Notes: generated by a model from the letters alone, not told the origin. Numbered from the stretch's first letter, positions 1-8,776 are shown. The stretch is 64,000 nt of DNA from Kosakonia sp. SMBL-WEM22 (GCF_014490785.1 NZ_CP051488.1:3534001-3598000), one strand, 5' to 3'. Made by a program: numbers and translations.

Positions 1-297
1 CTGGTTGAAGGTGCGGGTAAAGATCCGCGTGAACGTTTGCTGCGAATCGAAGCCATATTTCAGGCAGATATCGTAAACCTTCTGATCGGTGTTACGTAAA
101 TCCTGCGCGGCGCGCGCGAGTTTACGCTCGCGAATATAGCGCCCAAGGCTCTCTCCTTTGTACTGCAAAAAGAGCCGTTGCAGATGCCACTTGGAGTAGC
201 CTGCGTGCGCGGCAATCTCATCAATACGCAAGGGTTGATGAAGATTGTCGTCGATCCACTCGACGATAGTGTCGATAACCTGAGCGGAAATAGTCAT
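1..297 (-). CDS. ramA: RamA, AraC-family activator (C-terminus cut by window edge)
   Basis: RamA is a small MarA/SoxS/Rob-type activator that switches on acrAB-tolC and other multidrug and envelope genes. The 99 codons present begin MTISAQVIDTIVEWIDDN and hold the first helix-turn-helix (around HAGYSKWHLQRLF) and most of the second (around YGFDSQQTFTRIF), closely matching RamA of Klebsiella and Salmonella from memory. The family is about 113 residues, so roughly 14 are beyond base 1. It lies 37 bp downstream of romA on the same strand, the romA-ramA operon layout, and RamR, encoded divergently, should repress it. MarA or SoxS are less likely given the romA/ramR context. Confidence 0.93.
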   Translation of the reverse strand, partial: MTISAQVIDTIVEWIDDNLHQPLRIDEIAAHAGYSKWHLQRLFLQYKGESLGRYIRERKLARAAQDLRNTDQKVYDICLKYGFDSQQTFTRIFTRTFNQ

Positions 298-334
298 GCT
301 GCGATCCCCCCTGCACTTCAATTAATTAAACGGT

Positions 335-1435
335 TTATTCCCACCAGGCGCTAAATGTTTGCGCCCTGTCAGCCGCAAAAACCACTTCGCCCAGCTTCGG
401 TGTCAGTAAGCGAAACTCTTTATCGCGGCTGGCAGCCGCTAAACGTTTGTACGGATCGTCCCAGCTATGTTTTGCCAACACAAAGCGTCCGGCGTGGCCC
501 GGCAGCACTGCGCGTGCCTGCAGATCCTGTGCCGCCTGCGCGCTCTGCTCCGGCATCATATGAATATATTTCCACGCCTCGTCGTACTGCCCACTCTCCA
601 TAATGGCAATATCGATCGGGCCAAATCTGTCACCGATGGCCTTAAAGTGCGGACCATAACCGCTGTCACCGCTGTAGTAGACTTTGCGTTCCGGCGTGAC
701 AAACAGAAAGCTGGCCCACAGCGTCTGGTTGCGCTTCAGCCCACGACCGGAGAAGTGACGCGCAGGTAGAACAGTGACGCTAAGCGTATCGCTGACCTGC
801 ACGCTCTGCTGCCAGTCCGCCTCCTCAATCTTCGCCGCGTCCATCCCCCAGTAACGCAGGTGGGAACCGACGCCGAGCGGCGTAACAACCCGTTTGATCT
901 TCGGCATCAGCGCTTTGATGGTAGCGTGATCGAGATGGTCGTAGTGGTCATGAGAGATAATCAGCAGATCGATCTCCGGCATACTCTCTGCGGTCCAGAC
1001 GCCGTTAGCAGCAAAGGCTTTATTAAGAAAGGAGAACGGCGCGGCGTAATCGCTCAACACCGGGTCAATCAAAATGCGTTTCCCCTCCAGCTGCACATAC
1101 CACGAGGAGTGCCCCATCCACACCAGTGTATCTTCCTGCAATGGGATCGCCGCGAGATCGGTGGCTACCAGCGGCAGCGGCTGCTGCGGGCGCGCGTTTT
1201 CACGTTTACCGAAGAGGAAATCCCACCACAACGCGAGCTTATTTTGCTCACCGGTAAAGCCCGGCGTCGGCAGCGCATTGTGAAATGCGCCATCACGGTA
1301 ATGGGGCGATTGTTCCACGGCGCTGAGCGCCTCACCCTGCGGCGGCTGGCCAAAACCCGCATTCAAAACAAAAGGTAAGCTTGCAGCAGACGCAACGAGC
1401 ATAACGATAACCACGCTGATAGTGAGACGCTTCAT
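335..1435 (-). CDS. romA: RomA, MBL-fold metallo-hydrolase
   Basis: This 366-residue protein has a hydrophobic N-terminal signal or anchor (about residues 3-26) followed by a metallo-beta-lactamase fold. The metal-binding motif HDHYDH lies at about residues 162-167, with the fold's typical ILIDPVLSD strand before it and YYSGDSGYG after it. The fold is that of the UlaG/NAPE-PLD-like lactonase and phosphodiesterase group; the substrate of RomA is not established. It is the first gene of the romA-ramA operon, starting 58 bp from the RamR operator. The name rests on its position between ramA and ramR and on overall similarity. Confidence 0.85.
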   Translation of the reverse strand: MKRLTISVVIVMLVASAASLPFVLNAGFGQPPQGEALSAVEQSPHYRDGAFHNALPTPGFTGEQNKLALWWDFLFGKRENARPQQPLPLVATDLAAIPLQEDTLVWMGHSSWYVQLEGKRILIDPVLSDYAAPFSFLNKAFAANGVWTAESMPEIDLLIISHDHYDHLDHATIKALMPKIKRVVTPLGVGSHLRYWGMDAAKIEEADWQQSVQVSDTLSVTVLPARHFSGRGLKRNQTLWASFLFVTPERKVYYSGDSGYGPHFKAIGDRFGPIDIAIMESGQYDEAWKYIHMMPEQSAQAAQDLQARAVLPGHAGRFVLAKHSWDDPYKRLAAASRDKEFRLLTPKLGEVVFAADRAQTFSAWWE

Positions 1436-1492
1436 ATCCTGACCTGGCTAAATCGATCCCATCCATTGAGACGATACTCATTGAGCTTGATT

Positions 1493-1512
1493 ATGAGTGA
1501 GTAAGCACTCAT
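1493..1512. promoter_or_regulatory. RamR operator
   Basis: A perfect inverted repeat ATGAGTG-N6-CACTCAT lies in the gap between romA and ramR. This is exactly the palindrome described for RamR binding in Salmonella. An extra ACTCAT half-site lies about 15 bp away on the romA side. The location fits repression of romA-ramA and autoregulation of ramR. Confidence 0.85.
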
Positions 1513-1628
1513 TATAGAAACGAACATTAAATCGTCAAGACGATTTTTCGTTGTTTGACATTCGACGTTGCAGCCTCTCAAAGGGCATGCTTCAATCGTG
1601 GTTTTTGTAAAAAGCGGAGAAAAGCGGC

Positions 1629-2219
1629 GTGGCTCGTCCGAAGAGTGAAGATAAGAAACTGGCATTACTGAAAGCTGCTACGAAGGCGATTGCCCAGTCG
1701 GGGATTGCCGCCTCAACCGCGCTGATCGCCCGTAACGCAGGTGTTGCGGAAGGCACGCTGTTTCGCTACTTCGCCACTAAAGACGACCTGTTAAACGCGC
1801 TCTATCTGCATCTCAAAAGCGATCTTTGCGGCACCATGCTCGCTAATCTCGACCGCTCCAGCAGCGATTCGAAGGTGCATACCCACTCCATCTGGGACAG
1901 CTATATCGACTGGGGGATTCGTCACCCCAACGGCCACCATGCGGTGCGCCAGATCGCCATTAGCGAAAAGCTGACCGCCGAAACTAAGCAGCAGGTGGCT
2001 GATATCTTCCCGGAACTGCATGAACTTTGCCACCGCTCGGTGCGCCCGGTTTTCCTCTCCGATGATTATGCGGCGTTTGGCGATGCGATCTTCCTTGCGA
2101 TGGCGGAAACCACCATTAACTTCGCAGGCCGCGATCCTTCGCGGACCAAAGAGCTTAAGTGTCTCGGCTTTGAGGCGATGTGGCGCGCGCTCGCGAATGA
2201 GGAAAACGATGGAGAGTAA
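1629..2219 (+). CDS. ramR: RamR, TetR-family repressor of ramA
   Basis: RamR represses ramA and releases it when bile acids or many drugs bind. The 196-residue product has an N-terminal TetR helix-turn-helix (about residues 10-55, including TALIARNAGVAEGTLFRYFATKDDLL) and a helical ligand-binding domain. The start is GTG, preceded by a GGAG ribosome site. It is divergent from romA-ramA across the perfect RamR operator. The stop overlaps the next gene by 11 bp, so the YjbR-family gene is probably co-transcribed. No truncation is visible, so repression should be intact. Confidence 0.93.
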   Translation: MARPKSEDKKLALLKAATKAIAQSGIAASTALIARNAGVAEGTLFRYFATKDDLLNALYLHLKSDLCGTMLANLDRSSSDSKVHTHSIWDSYIDWGIRHPNGHHAVRQIAISEKLTAETKQQVADIFPELHELCHRSVRPVFLSDDYAAFGDAIFLAMAETTINFAGRDPSRTKELKCLGFEAMWRALANEENDGE

Positions 2220-2574
2220 AACCTTGCAGGAGAGCGCCCATCGCTACGCGCTGTCGCTCCCCTTTACCGAACACTGCTGGCCGTTTGGCCCGGAGCATAA
2301 GGTCTTCAAAGTGTGCGGCAAGATCTTTATGATGACCACCACCGCCCACGGCAGGCCGATGGTGACGATGAAATCGGAGCCGCAAACCGCCCTGCTCAAT
2401 CAGCAGATCTACCCGAGCATTGAGCCGGGGTATCACATGAATAAGAAGCACTGGATCTCCGTCTACGCCGGCGACGAGATTGATCTCTCGCTGCTCGAGG
2501 CACTGATCCAGCACGCCTGGGATCGCGTGGTCGACACCCTGCCGCGCAAAGATCAGAAGCGCCTGCGTCCTTAA
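2209..2574 (+). CDS. MmcQ/YjbR family protein
   Basis: This 121-residue protein begins with ATG inside the 3' end of ramR (11 bp overlap). It has the YjbR/CyaY-like fold signature: an N-terminal helix, then GPEHKVFKVCGKIF, MMTTTAHGRPMVTMKSEP, and HMNKKHWISV followed by a C-terminal helix pair. The family is annotated as putative DNA-binding and has no firm biochemical role. The overlap suggests translational coupling to ramR. Its stop codon shares bases with the convergent regulator gene's stop. I do not know this gene's specific function. Confidence 0.8.
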   Translation: MESKTLQESAHRYALSLPFTEHCWPFGPEHKVFKVCGKIFMMTTTAHGRPMVTMKSEPQTALLNQQIYPSIEPGYHMNKKHWISVYAGDEIDLSLLEALIQHAWDRVVDTLPRKDQKRLRP

Positions 2575-3443
2575 GCGTTCTGCGCCAGCCACTGCAGCGC
2601 CTGCTCGCCCTGCTCATCCACCGGCATATAGACCAGTAACCGCGAGCCGTTGCGCGGCGCGGAGTACCAGTACATCTGTTGCAGGGTAATCGTGCCGAGC
2701 TGCGGGTGGGCAAAGACCTTGACCTTATTTTCCACGCCGCTTACTTCATACTGCTTACGCCACAGGGTTTCAAACTCCGCCGACGCGGCGCAAAAGCGTG
2801 CCAGCTTCGCTTCCCATATCGCATCCCCGCGGTGCGCCGCCATGGCCGCGCGGAAATAGGCGACAAAGGTCGAGAGCACCTGCTCATCCAGCCCTAAGCG
2901 GCTACGCCACTGTGGATGGGTTAAGTAGAGATAGATGCAGTTGCGATCCTCTTCCGGGATTTCATCAAATTTGACGCCCATCAGGCGCTCAAAACCGGCG
3001 TTCCACGCGACAATATCAAAATTGGGTTTCTGGATGCTCGCCGGATTCGGCAGCAGGCTATCCAGCAGGCGTCGCGTGCTGTCACTTATCCCTTCGCACT
3101 GCGGCAAATTGAGCGCTTCGGTGGGTGCTAACCCAGCCAGCAGAAAGAGATGCCGCGTCTCGGTTGGCGTGCACTGCAATGCGGAGGCAATCGCCTGTAA
3201 GACATTGGCAGAGGGGTTAACTTCGCGGCCCTGCTCCAGCCAGGTGTACCAGGTGACGCCAACATCGGCTAGCAGCGCCACCTCTTCGCGCCGCAGACCC
3301 GGCGTGCGCCGTCGGCTGCTGCGCGGCAACCCGAGCCGCTGTGGGTCGAGGCTTTCGCGCCGCGCGCGCAGAAACGCGCCCAGCTGTTTGCGGCTCTCTT
3401 CAAGCAGCGTCAGTTGCGGCTGTTTGTCCGCCATCAATGCCAT
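2571..3443 (-). CDS. HTH (XRE-type) regulator with MmyB-like ligand domain
   Basis: The 290-residue product has an N-terminal Cro/CI helix-turn-helix (about residues 12-75: RTPGLRREEVALLADVGVTW then YTWLEQGR) and a C-terminal domain of the MmyB-like ligand-binding type (FDIVAWNAGFERLMG onward). This family usually controls an adjacent exporter or oxidoreductase gene. The chosen ATG has a GGAGGGG ribosome site immediately upstream; an ATG 27 codons earlier lies inside the divergent promoter region and is unlikely. It is divergent from the MFS gene 108 bp away, which is its probable target. Confidence 0.82.
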   Translation of the reverse strand: MALMADKQPQLTLLEESRKQLGAFLRARRESLDPQRLGLPRSSRRRTPGLRREEVALLADVGVTWYTWLEQGREVNPSANVLQAIASALQCTPTETRHLFLLAGLAPTEALNLPQCEGISDSTRRLLDSLLPNPASIQKPNFDIVAWNAGFERLMGVKFDEIPEEDRNCIYLYLTHPQWRSRLGLDEQVLSTFVAYFRAAMAAHRGDAIWEAKLARFCAASAEFETLWRKQYEVSGVENKVKVFAHPQLGTITLQQMYWYSAPRNGSRLLVYMPVDEQGEQALQWLAQNA

Positions 3444-3464
3444 AACCCCTCCAGCATAGTAGTG

Positions 3465-3497
3465 CCAGTACCCGTATAGACAAGAACTGGTACCCGT
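3465..3497. promoter_or_regulatory. Putative operator: direct repeat between regulator and MFS genes
   Basis: GTACCCGT occurs twice (3468-3475 and 3490-3497), 22 bp apart, about two helical turns. The flanks are near-identical (CCA before one copy, CTG before the other). The pair sits between the divergent regulator and transporter starts, as expected for the regulator's own operator. This is inferred from position and repetition only. Confidence 0.5.
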
Positions 3498-3550
3498 TTT
3501 CTCATTCGGCGATGCTACGTCCATCCGATGAATGACGCAATGGAGTCACC

Positions 3551-4975
3551 ATGAATACGTCTGCTGTTTCTCCGGGCCGGGCGGGCCTGTTTTTGCTGTT
3601 AACCGGGCAGATGCTGCCGCTAATCGACACCTCAATCACCAACGTCGCGCTCGATTCCATCACTCTGTCGTTACACACTTCAGCCACACAGCTGGCGCTG
3701 ATTGTCGCGCTCTACGGCGTGGCCTTTGCCGTCTGCCTGGCGATGGGTAGCAAACTGGGGGACAACCTCGGACGCCGCCGCCTCTTTTTATGGGGCGTTG
3801 CGCTATTCGGCATCGCCTCGCTGCTGTGCGGGCTGGCGAACTCGGTCTCTGCCCTACTGGCGGCACGCACGCTACAAGGGTTGGGCGCGGCGCTGATTGT
3901 GCCGCAGATCCTCGCCACGCTGCATGTTACGCTGAAAGGCACGGCGCACGCCCGCGCAATTAGCCTCTACGGTGGGGTTGGCGGCGTGGCGTTTATCATC
4001 GGGCAGATGGGCGGCGGCTGGCTGGTATCGGCAGATATTGCCGGGCTTGGCTGGCGCAACGCCTTCTTTATCAATGTGCCCATCTGCCTGCTGGTGCTGC
4101 TCCTGAGCCGCCGCTACGTGCCGGAAACCCGCAGCGAACAACGCACGCGCATTGACTGGCAGGGTACAACGGCGCTGGCGCTGATCCTCTGCTGCCTGCT
4201 TTTCCCGCTGGCATTAGGCCCGGAGATGCACTGGCCGTGGCAGAGCAAAGCAGCGTTGCTGGCGATCTTACCGCTGGCGGTATGGATGCGCAGCAGCGCG
4301 GTGCAGCAGGAGAGGCGCGGTATTACGCCGCTGGTGCCGCCGCGCCTGCTGAAGCTGCCGAGCATCCGCTTTGGCTTGCTGATTGCGCTGCTCTTTTTCA
4401 GCGCCTGGGCCGGGTTTATGTTCTGCATGGCGCTCACCTTGCAAGCCGGAATGGGCATGACACCTTACCAGTCTGGAAACAGTTTTATCGCCCTCGGCGT
4501 CGCCTATTTTGTCTCCGCCTGGTATGCGCCGAAACTGATTAGCCGCTACAGCATGCGCGCCATTTTGTTGACCGGGCTTGCGATTCAGATCGCTGGCTTG
4601 CTGGCACTGATGGTTACCCTGCACCTCTCCGGGCGCGTGGTTGGTGTGCTGGCGCTCGCTCCGGCAACCCTGCTGATTGGTTACGGCCAGGCGCTGATCG
4701 TCAACAGTTTCTACCGCATCGGTATGCGGGATATCAGCGCGCAGGACGCGGGTGCCGGTAGCGCACTGCTCAGCACCCTGCAGCAGTCGGCGCTCGGTCT
4801 GGGACCTGCGCTGCTCGGCGGCATCTTTCTCCACCTTGTTGGCCAGTCGCACGGTGACTACAGCGCGGCGCTGAGCGGTTTTCTGGCAACAGAGGTGGTG
4901 ATGATGCTGGCGCTCGCCGCAGCGGCCCTCTTCGCCCGTCGGCAATTAGCCCCCCGCTGTACGACCACTGCCTGA
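3551..4975 (+). CDS. MFS drug exporter, DHA2 (EmrB/QacA) type
   Basis: A 474-residue, strongly hydrophobic protein with the length of 14-helix DHA2 proton antiporters. Helix 1 has the family motif with DTSITNVALDSI. The loop after helix 2 has the motif-A form GSKLGDNLGRRR (about residues 68-79), and motif C-like glycines follow (GGVGGVAFIIGQMGGG). Likely role: export of toxic compounds or dyes across the inner membrane; the substrate cannot be told from sequence. It is divergent from an MmyB-like regulator and ends at a strong bidirectional terminator. No membrane-fusion partner (EmrA type) is adjacent. Confidence 0.85.
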   Translation: MNTSAVSPGRAGLFLLLTGQMLPLIDTSITNVALDSITLSLHTSATQLALIVALYGVAFAVCLAMGSKLGDNLGRRRLFLWGVALFGIASLLCGLANSVSALLAARTLQGLGAALIVPQILATLHVTLKGTAHARAISLYGGVGGVAFIIGQMGGGWLVSADIAGLGWRNAFFINVPICLLVLLLSRRYVPETRSEQRTRIDWQGTTALALILCCLLFPLALGPEMHWPWQSKAALLAILPLAVWMRSSAVQQERRGITPLVPPRLLKLPSIRFGLLIALLFFSAWAGFMFCMALTLQAGMGMTPYQSGNSFIALGVAYFVSAWYAPKLISRYSMRAILLTGLAIQIAGLLALMVTLHLSGRVVGVLALAPATLLIGYGQALIVNSFYRIGMRDISAQDAGAGSALLSTLQQSALGLGPALLGGIFLHLVGQSHGDYSAALSGFLATEVVMMLALAAAALFARRQLAPRCTTTA

Positions 4976-4983
4976 GGCAAATA

Positions 4984-5011
4984 AAAACGCCAGCATGGAA
5001 GCTGGCGTTTT
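4984..5011. terminator. Bidirectional terminator, MFS gene / pheP
   Basis: AAAACGCCAGC, a 6-base loop, and GCTGGCGTTTT form a perfect 11-bp stem with A and T runs on both sides. It lies between two convergent genes, so it can end both transcripts. Confidence 0.88.
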
Positions 5012-5030
5012 CTCTCTTTAGCGATGGCGC

Positions 5031-6428
5031 TTATGCGCGTTTCGGTGCCCGCCGCAGCAGTTTGAAAGCGGCAAACAGAAACACAATCCACACCGGCAGC
5101 AAAATAGCCGACAGGCGCATATCGTCGATGGAGAACATCAGGCCGAGAATAAACAGCATAAAGCCGATGCAGAGATAGTTGCCCGCCGGGAAGAGCAGCG
5201 CTTTGAACTGCGGATCGCGCCCTTTGCGGCGCATCGCGGCGCGGAACTTCAGGTGCGCCAGCGAGATCATGATCCAGTTCAGCAGCAGAGTGGCGACCAC
5301 TAACGCCATCAGCATGGCAAAAGCTTTCTGCGGCAGCAGGTAGTTCACCAGCACCACCAGCGAGGTGATCGCGCCGGAGAGGATGAGTGAATTAACCGGT
5401 ACGCCGCGACGGCTGACGCGCGTCAGAAACGCGGGCGCATTGCCCTGCACCGACAGGCCGAAGAGCATACGACTGTTGGAGTAAACGCCGCTGTTATAGA
5501 CCGAGAGTGAAGCTACCAGGATAACGAAGTTGAGCGCAGAAGCAACCAGATTGCTGTCGAGTTCATGGAAGATCATCACAAACGGGCTGCTGTTAGCCTG
5601 CACATCAATCCACGGATAGAGCGCCAGCAATACCACCAGCGAACCGATGTAGAAGAGCAGAATGCGGTAAACCACCTGGTTAACCGCCTTTGGAATGGTG
5701 GTGTGCGGCTCGCTCGCTTCGGCGGCGGTAATACCAATCAGCTCCAGCCCACCGAACGAGAACATAATCACCGCCAGCGACAGCACCAGCCCATGCCAGC
5801 CGGTGGCGAAAAAGCCGTTGTACTGCCAGAGGTTATTGATGCTGGCGCGCTCGCCGCCGTGGCCGGTGAACAGCATCCAGATGCCAAAACCAATCATGCC
5901 GATAATCGCCAGTACTTTGATCAGCGCAAACCAGAACTCGGTTTCGCCATACAGGCGCACATTGACGAGGTTTACAGCGTTGATGATCACAAAGAAGGTG
6001 GCGGCCCAGACCCAGGTCGGGATGTCGGGGAACCAGTACTGCATATAGATCCCGGCGGCGGTCAGTTCCGCCATGCCAACCAGCACAAACATCGCCCAGT
6101 AGTTCCAGCCGGAGAGGAAGCCCGCAAACGGCCCCCAATATTTAAAGGCGAAGTGGGAAAACGACCCGGAAACCGGCTCTTCAACCACCATTTCACCGAG
6201 CTGGCGCATAATCAAAAAAGCGATAATGCCGGCAATGGCGTAGCCGAGTAACACCGCAGGCCCGGCCATTTGAATCGCCGGACCAATACCGAGAAACAGC
6301 CCGGTGCCAATCGCGCCGCCAAGAGCAATAAGCTGAATATGGCGGTTCTTTAATCCCCGCTGTAGCGTCGGCGCTGCCTCCGACGCGGTCCCGGTCATGT
6401 TCCCCACGACCTGTGACGCGTTTTTCAC
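5031..6428 (-). CDS. pheP: PheP, phenylalanine-specific permease
   Basis: PheP is an inner-membrane APC-superfamily (amino acid transporter family) symporter for phenylalanine. The 465-residue product follows E. coli PheP almost throughout: NRHIQLIALGGAIGTGLFLG in helix 1 and GEMVVEEPVSGSFSHFA after helix 2, with 12 predicted helices. I chose the GTG start giving V/M-KNASQVV because it aligns with the K-12 start and has an AGGGGAAGG ribosome site about 6 bases upstream; an ATG 15 codons earlier is possible. K-12 has pheP at 13 min, near ybdK, as here. Confidence 0.95.
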   Translation of the reverse strand: MKNASQVVGNMTGTASEAAPTLQRGLKNRHIQLIALGGAIGTGLFLGIGPAIQMAGPAVLLGYAIAGIIAFLIMRQLGEMVVEEPVSGSFSHFAFKYWGPFAGFLSGWNYWAMFVLVGMAELTAAGIYMQYWFPDIPTWVWAATFFVIINAVNLVNVRLYGETEFWFALIKVLAIIGMIGFGIWMLFTGHGGERASINNLWQYNGFFATGWHGLVLSLAVIMFSFGGLELIGITAAEASEPHTTIPKAVNQVVYRILLFYIGSLVVLLALYPWIDVQANSSPFVMIFHELDSNLVASALNFVILVASLSVYNSGVYSNSRMLFGLSVQGNAPAFLTRVSRRGVPVNSLILSGAITSLVVLVNYLLPQKAFAMLMALVVATLLLNWIMISLAHLKFRAAMRRKGRDPQFKALLFPAGNYLCIGFMLFILGLMFSIDDMRLSAILLPVWIVFLFAAFKLLRRAPKRA

Positions 6429-6507
6429 GTCCTTCCCCTTTGTGGTTTCATTTAAAGGGGCACCTTTTAACATCTCCGCCAGGGGCTGGCAAGAAATGGT
6501 ACCGGCA

Positions 6508-6537
6508 GCGGGGAGCCTGGACTAACAGACTCCCCGC
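6508..6537. other. Stem-loop between pheP and the chemoreceptor gene
   Basis: GCGGGGAG and CTCCCCGC form a perfect 8-bp stem around a 14-base loop, just 3' of the chemoreceptor stop (minus strand). There is no U-tract on either strand, so it may stabilise the mRNA 3' end rather than act as an intrinsic terminator. Confidence 0.5.
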
Positions 6538-6542
6538 GCCAG

Positions 6543-8483
6543 TCAGGCTTGTAGACGGAACTGCTGCACGCTCTGCGCCAGCTGCTCTGCCTGATCTTCC
6601 AGCGAGGTGGCGGCGGCGGCCATCTCCTGCACCAGCGAGGCGTTCTGCTGGGTTACACCATCCATTTCATTGACCGCGATTGTCACCTGACTAATGCCTT
6701 TGGCTTGCTCATCGGAGGCGCTGACAATCTCATTAATGATGGACTGCACCGAGTTCACTGCCAGGGTCATCTCCTGCATGGTTTTACCGGCGTCGTTCAC
6801 CAGCTGCACCCCACTTTCAACGCGTTTGCCGGACTCTTCAATCAGCGCGCCAATCTCTTTTACGGCATCGGCGCTGCGGCTTGCCAGATTACGCACTTCC
6901 GAGGCGACCACGGCAAAGCCACGCCCCTGCTCGCCGGCGCGTGCCGCTTCCACCGCGGCGTTCAGCGCCAGAATATTGGTCTGGAATGCGATGCTATTGA
7001 TGATGGCGGTGATATCGCCAATCTTCTTCGCACTATCGTCAATCTGCGACATCGTTTGTACCACCTGGCCGACAAGCGCTTCGCCGCGGCTGGCAATCTG
7101 TGTAGCATTAGCGGTCAACGCAGTGGCATGATGCGCATTATCGGCGTTGTGTTTAACCGTGGCGCTGAACTGCTCCATGCTGGCGGCGGTCTGCTCCAGC
7201 GCGGCGGCCTGCTGCTCGGTACGGGACGAAAGGTTGATGTTGCCGCTAACAATCTCGCCCGCGCCCTGGCGCACGGAGCTGCTCGCCTCCTGAATCTGCC
7301 CCACCATCTGGCGCAGTTGATCCTGCATGGTGTGCAGCGCATAGAAGAGGCTGCTGCGATCGCCCTCTTTCACCACAATAACGTTATCAAGTTTGCCTTC
7401 GGCGACCGCCAGCGCAATGCTGGCCCCTTCCAGCGGCTCGCCGCCAATCGGTTTCAACACTTTACGGCTAAAGACAAGCCCCAGCAGCGCGCTGACCAGC
7501 AGGATGCTGATGACGCCAAGGATCACGGCGTTAAGCAGTTGGCGGTTAGCGGCAGCCATCACCTGACTGACCGGCGCGACGATGCCGAGATACCAGTTAT
7601 CGGTGCTATTACCGATAGTGACGGGCTGCCAGGTCACCAGCGCTTTCTCACCGAGGATCGGATCCTCCTGCTCCACCACACTCGAGGTAAAACCTTCGGT
7701 ATTGCCAGGAAAGGGTTTGCTGGTCAGTTTCTTATCTGGGTAGGAGATCACTTTCCCGGAGGTAGAGAGCAGCATTGCATAACCACCGCCTTCCCACGGT
7801 TTGATCTGGTTCACTTTCTGCTGCAAAGAAGCCAGCGAAATATCGGAGGTGACCACCGCAGTGAGTTTGCCATCGTTGACGATCGGCGCGGCAACCGAGG
7901 TTAACAGCGTCGGCACGCCGTTATAGGCATAGCTATAGGGTTCGATCAGCGTATCTTTTTGCGTGCGTTGCGGCACCAGGTAGTAGTCACCCTGCCCCGG
8001 CGTAAAGATCGAGAGCAGCGGATGCATGGCGTATTTACCCGCAGGATCGCGATCGGCGAACACCGCATAGCGCCCTTTGGGAGCCTGATCCGGTTTACCA
8101 GCAAACTCCGCGTCACGCCCATCGAAGGCGTTCTCTTCAAAAATCACCGACACGGAGAGGTAGTCCGGGTTATCGCGCACCGCGTACTCGATTAACTTAT
8201 TTCCCACGTTACGATCGGTAATCCCGGCCTGCGGCAGCGCAGCCAGGCTATGGCCGAGGTTATGCGCCACATCGCGCGCATAGTTCAGCTGTTGCTGAAT
8301 GGTGAGCGCCTCACTGCGGGCGATTTTTTGCAGATATTGTTCGGCGAGGGCTTTTTGCTGATTGCTGGACTGCCAGCTCAGTACCCCGATGGTGACCACA
8401 AAACCGAGGGTGATGGTGATGGCGCCCGTCAGCAGCATCTGCGCGCGGGTGCTCATTTTTTTATTCACGAATTGTCTGGCCAT
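6543..8483 (-). CDS. Methyl-accepting chemotaxis protein with dCache-type sensor
   Basis: A 646-residue transmembrane chemoreceptor. Residues about 15-35 form TM1, about 36-310 a large periplasmic double-Cache-like sensor (the FEENAFDGRDAEFAG and YAMLLSTSGKVISYPDKK stretches are typical of dCache_1), then TM2 (about 318-338), HAMP (about 340-395) and a 36H-class signalling domain whose tip reads LALNAAVEAARAGEQGRGFA. It signals to CheW/CheA. The C-terminus (QQFRLQA) lacks the NWETF CheR/CheB tether, so it depends on other receptors for efficient adaptation. The ligand is unknown; dCache receptors often bind amino acids. An AGGAGAG ribosome site supports the ATG, and a sigma-28 promoter lies upstream. 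Confidence 0.9.
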   Translation of the reverse strand: MARQFVNKKMSTRAQMLLTGAITITLGFVVTIGVLSWQSSNQQKALAEQYLQKIARSEALTIQQQLNYARDVAHNLGHSLAALPQAGITDRNVGNKLIEYAVRDNPDYLSVSVIFEENAFDGRDAEFAGKPDQAPKGRYAVFADRDPAGKYAMHPLLSIFTPGQGDYYLVPQRTQKDTLIEPYSYAYNGVPTLLTSVAAPIVNDGKLTAVVTSDISLASLQQKVNQIKPWEGGGYAMLLSTSGKVISYPDKKLTSKPFPGNTEGFTSSVVEQEDPILGEKALVTWQPVTIGNSTDNWYLGIVAPVSQVMAAANRQLLNAVILGVISILLVSALLGLVFSRKVLKPIGGEPLEGASIALAVAEGKLDNVIVVKEGDRSSLFYALHTMQDQLRQMVGQIQEASSSVRQGAGEIVSGNINLSSRTEQQAAALEQTAASMEQFSATVKHNADNAHHATALTANATQIASRGEALVGQVVQTMSQIDDSAKKIGDITAIINSIAFQTNILALNAAVEAARAGEQGRGFAVVASEVRNLASRSADAVKEIGALIEESGKRVESGVQLVNDAGKTMQEMTLAVNSVQSIINEIVSASDEQAKGISQVTIAVNEMDGVTQQNASLVQEMAAAATSLEDQAEQLAQSVQQFRLQA

Positions 8484-8550
8484 TACGGCTCTCCTGGAGT
8501 CAGCCTTCTGTCATCAATGTTCCTTGCAGCATGCACTCCCTGTACCCATG

Positions 8551-8577
8551 CTATCGGCGTTTATTTTTTGATCTTTA
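8551..8577 (-). promoter_or_regulatory. Sigma-28 (FliA) promoter for the dCache chemoreceptor
   Basis: On the minus strand TAAAGATC, 11 bases, then GCCGATAG matches the FliA consensus TAAAGTTT-N11-GCCGATAA with exact spacing. It lies about 70 bp upstream of the chemoreceptor ATG. Flagellar-class control is what is known for most chemoreceptors. Confidence 0.75.
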
Positions 8578-8749
8578 ATCGTTGAATATGGACATACAGG
8601 AGAGGGAAACACGCCCTTTCACCCACCATGACAGCAGGCTAACTTGGCGCTTAATGTAGCGATGGTTAACTTATCGGGCACTGTCACTTAAAGCAGAGTT
8701 TTCTACTGCGTGAAAGGCCGATAACTTTATTTACATAATGTGATAACGA

Positions 8750-8776
8750 AAACTGCCCCGGTGGAGAAACCGGGGC
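8750..8776 (-). terminator. Terminator of the DUF2534 gene
   Basis: GCCCCGGT and ACCGGGGC form a perfect 8-bp stem. Read on the minus strand it is followed by AGTTTTCG, a short U-rich tail, just after the small membrane-protein gene. The remaining stretch 8578-8750 shows no gene; it is AT-rich spacer. Confidence 0.65.

Noticed and set aside
5565..6251. 228-codon open frame opposite pheP
   Set aside because: Shadow of a conserved membrane protein; highly charged sequence with no family resemblance.
6705..7904. 399-codon open frame opposite the dCache chemoreceptor
   Set aside because: The chemoreceptor frame has clear domains along its whole length; the antisense frame has low-complexity composition and no ribosome site of note.
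8689..8725. TAAAG ... GCCGATAA as a plus-strand sigma-28 promoter
   Set aside because: The spacing between the two boxes is 24 bases from TAAA, far from the required 15, and no plus-strand gene follows.
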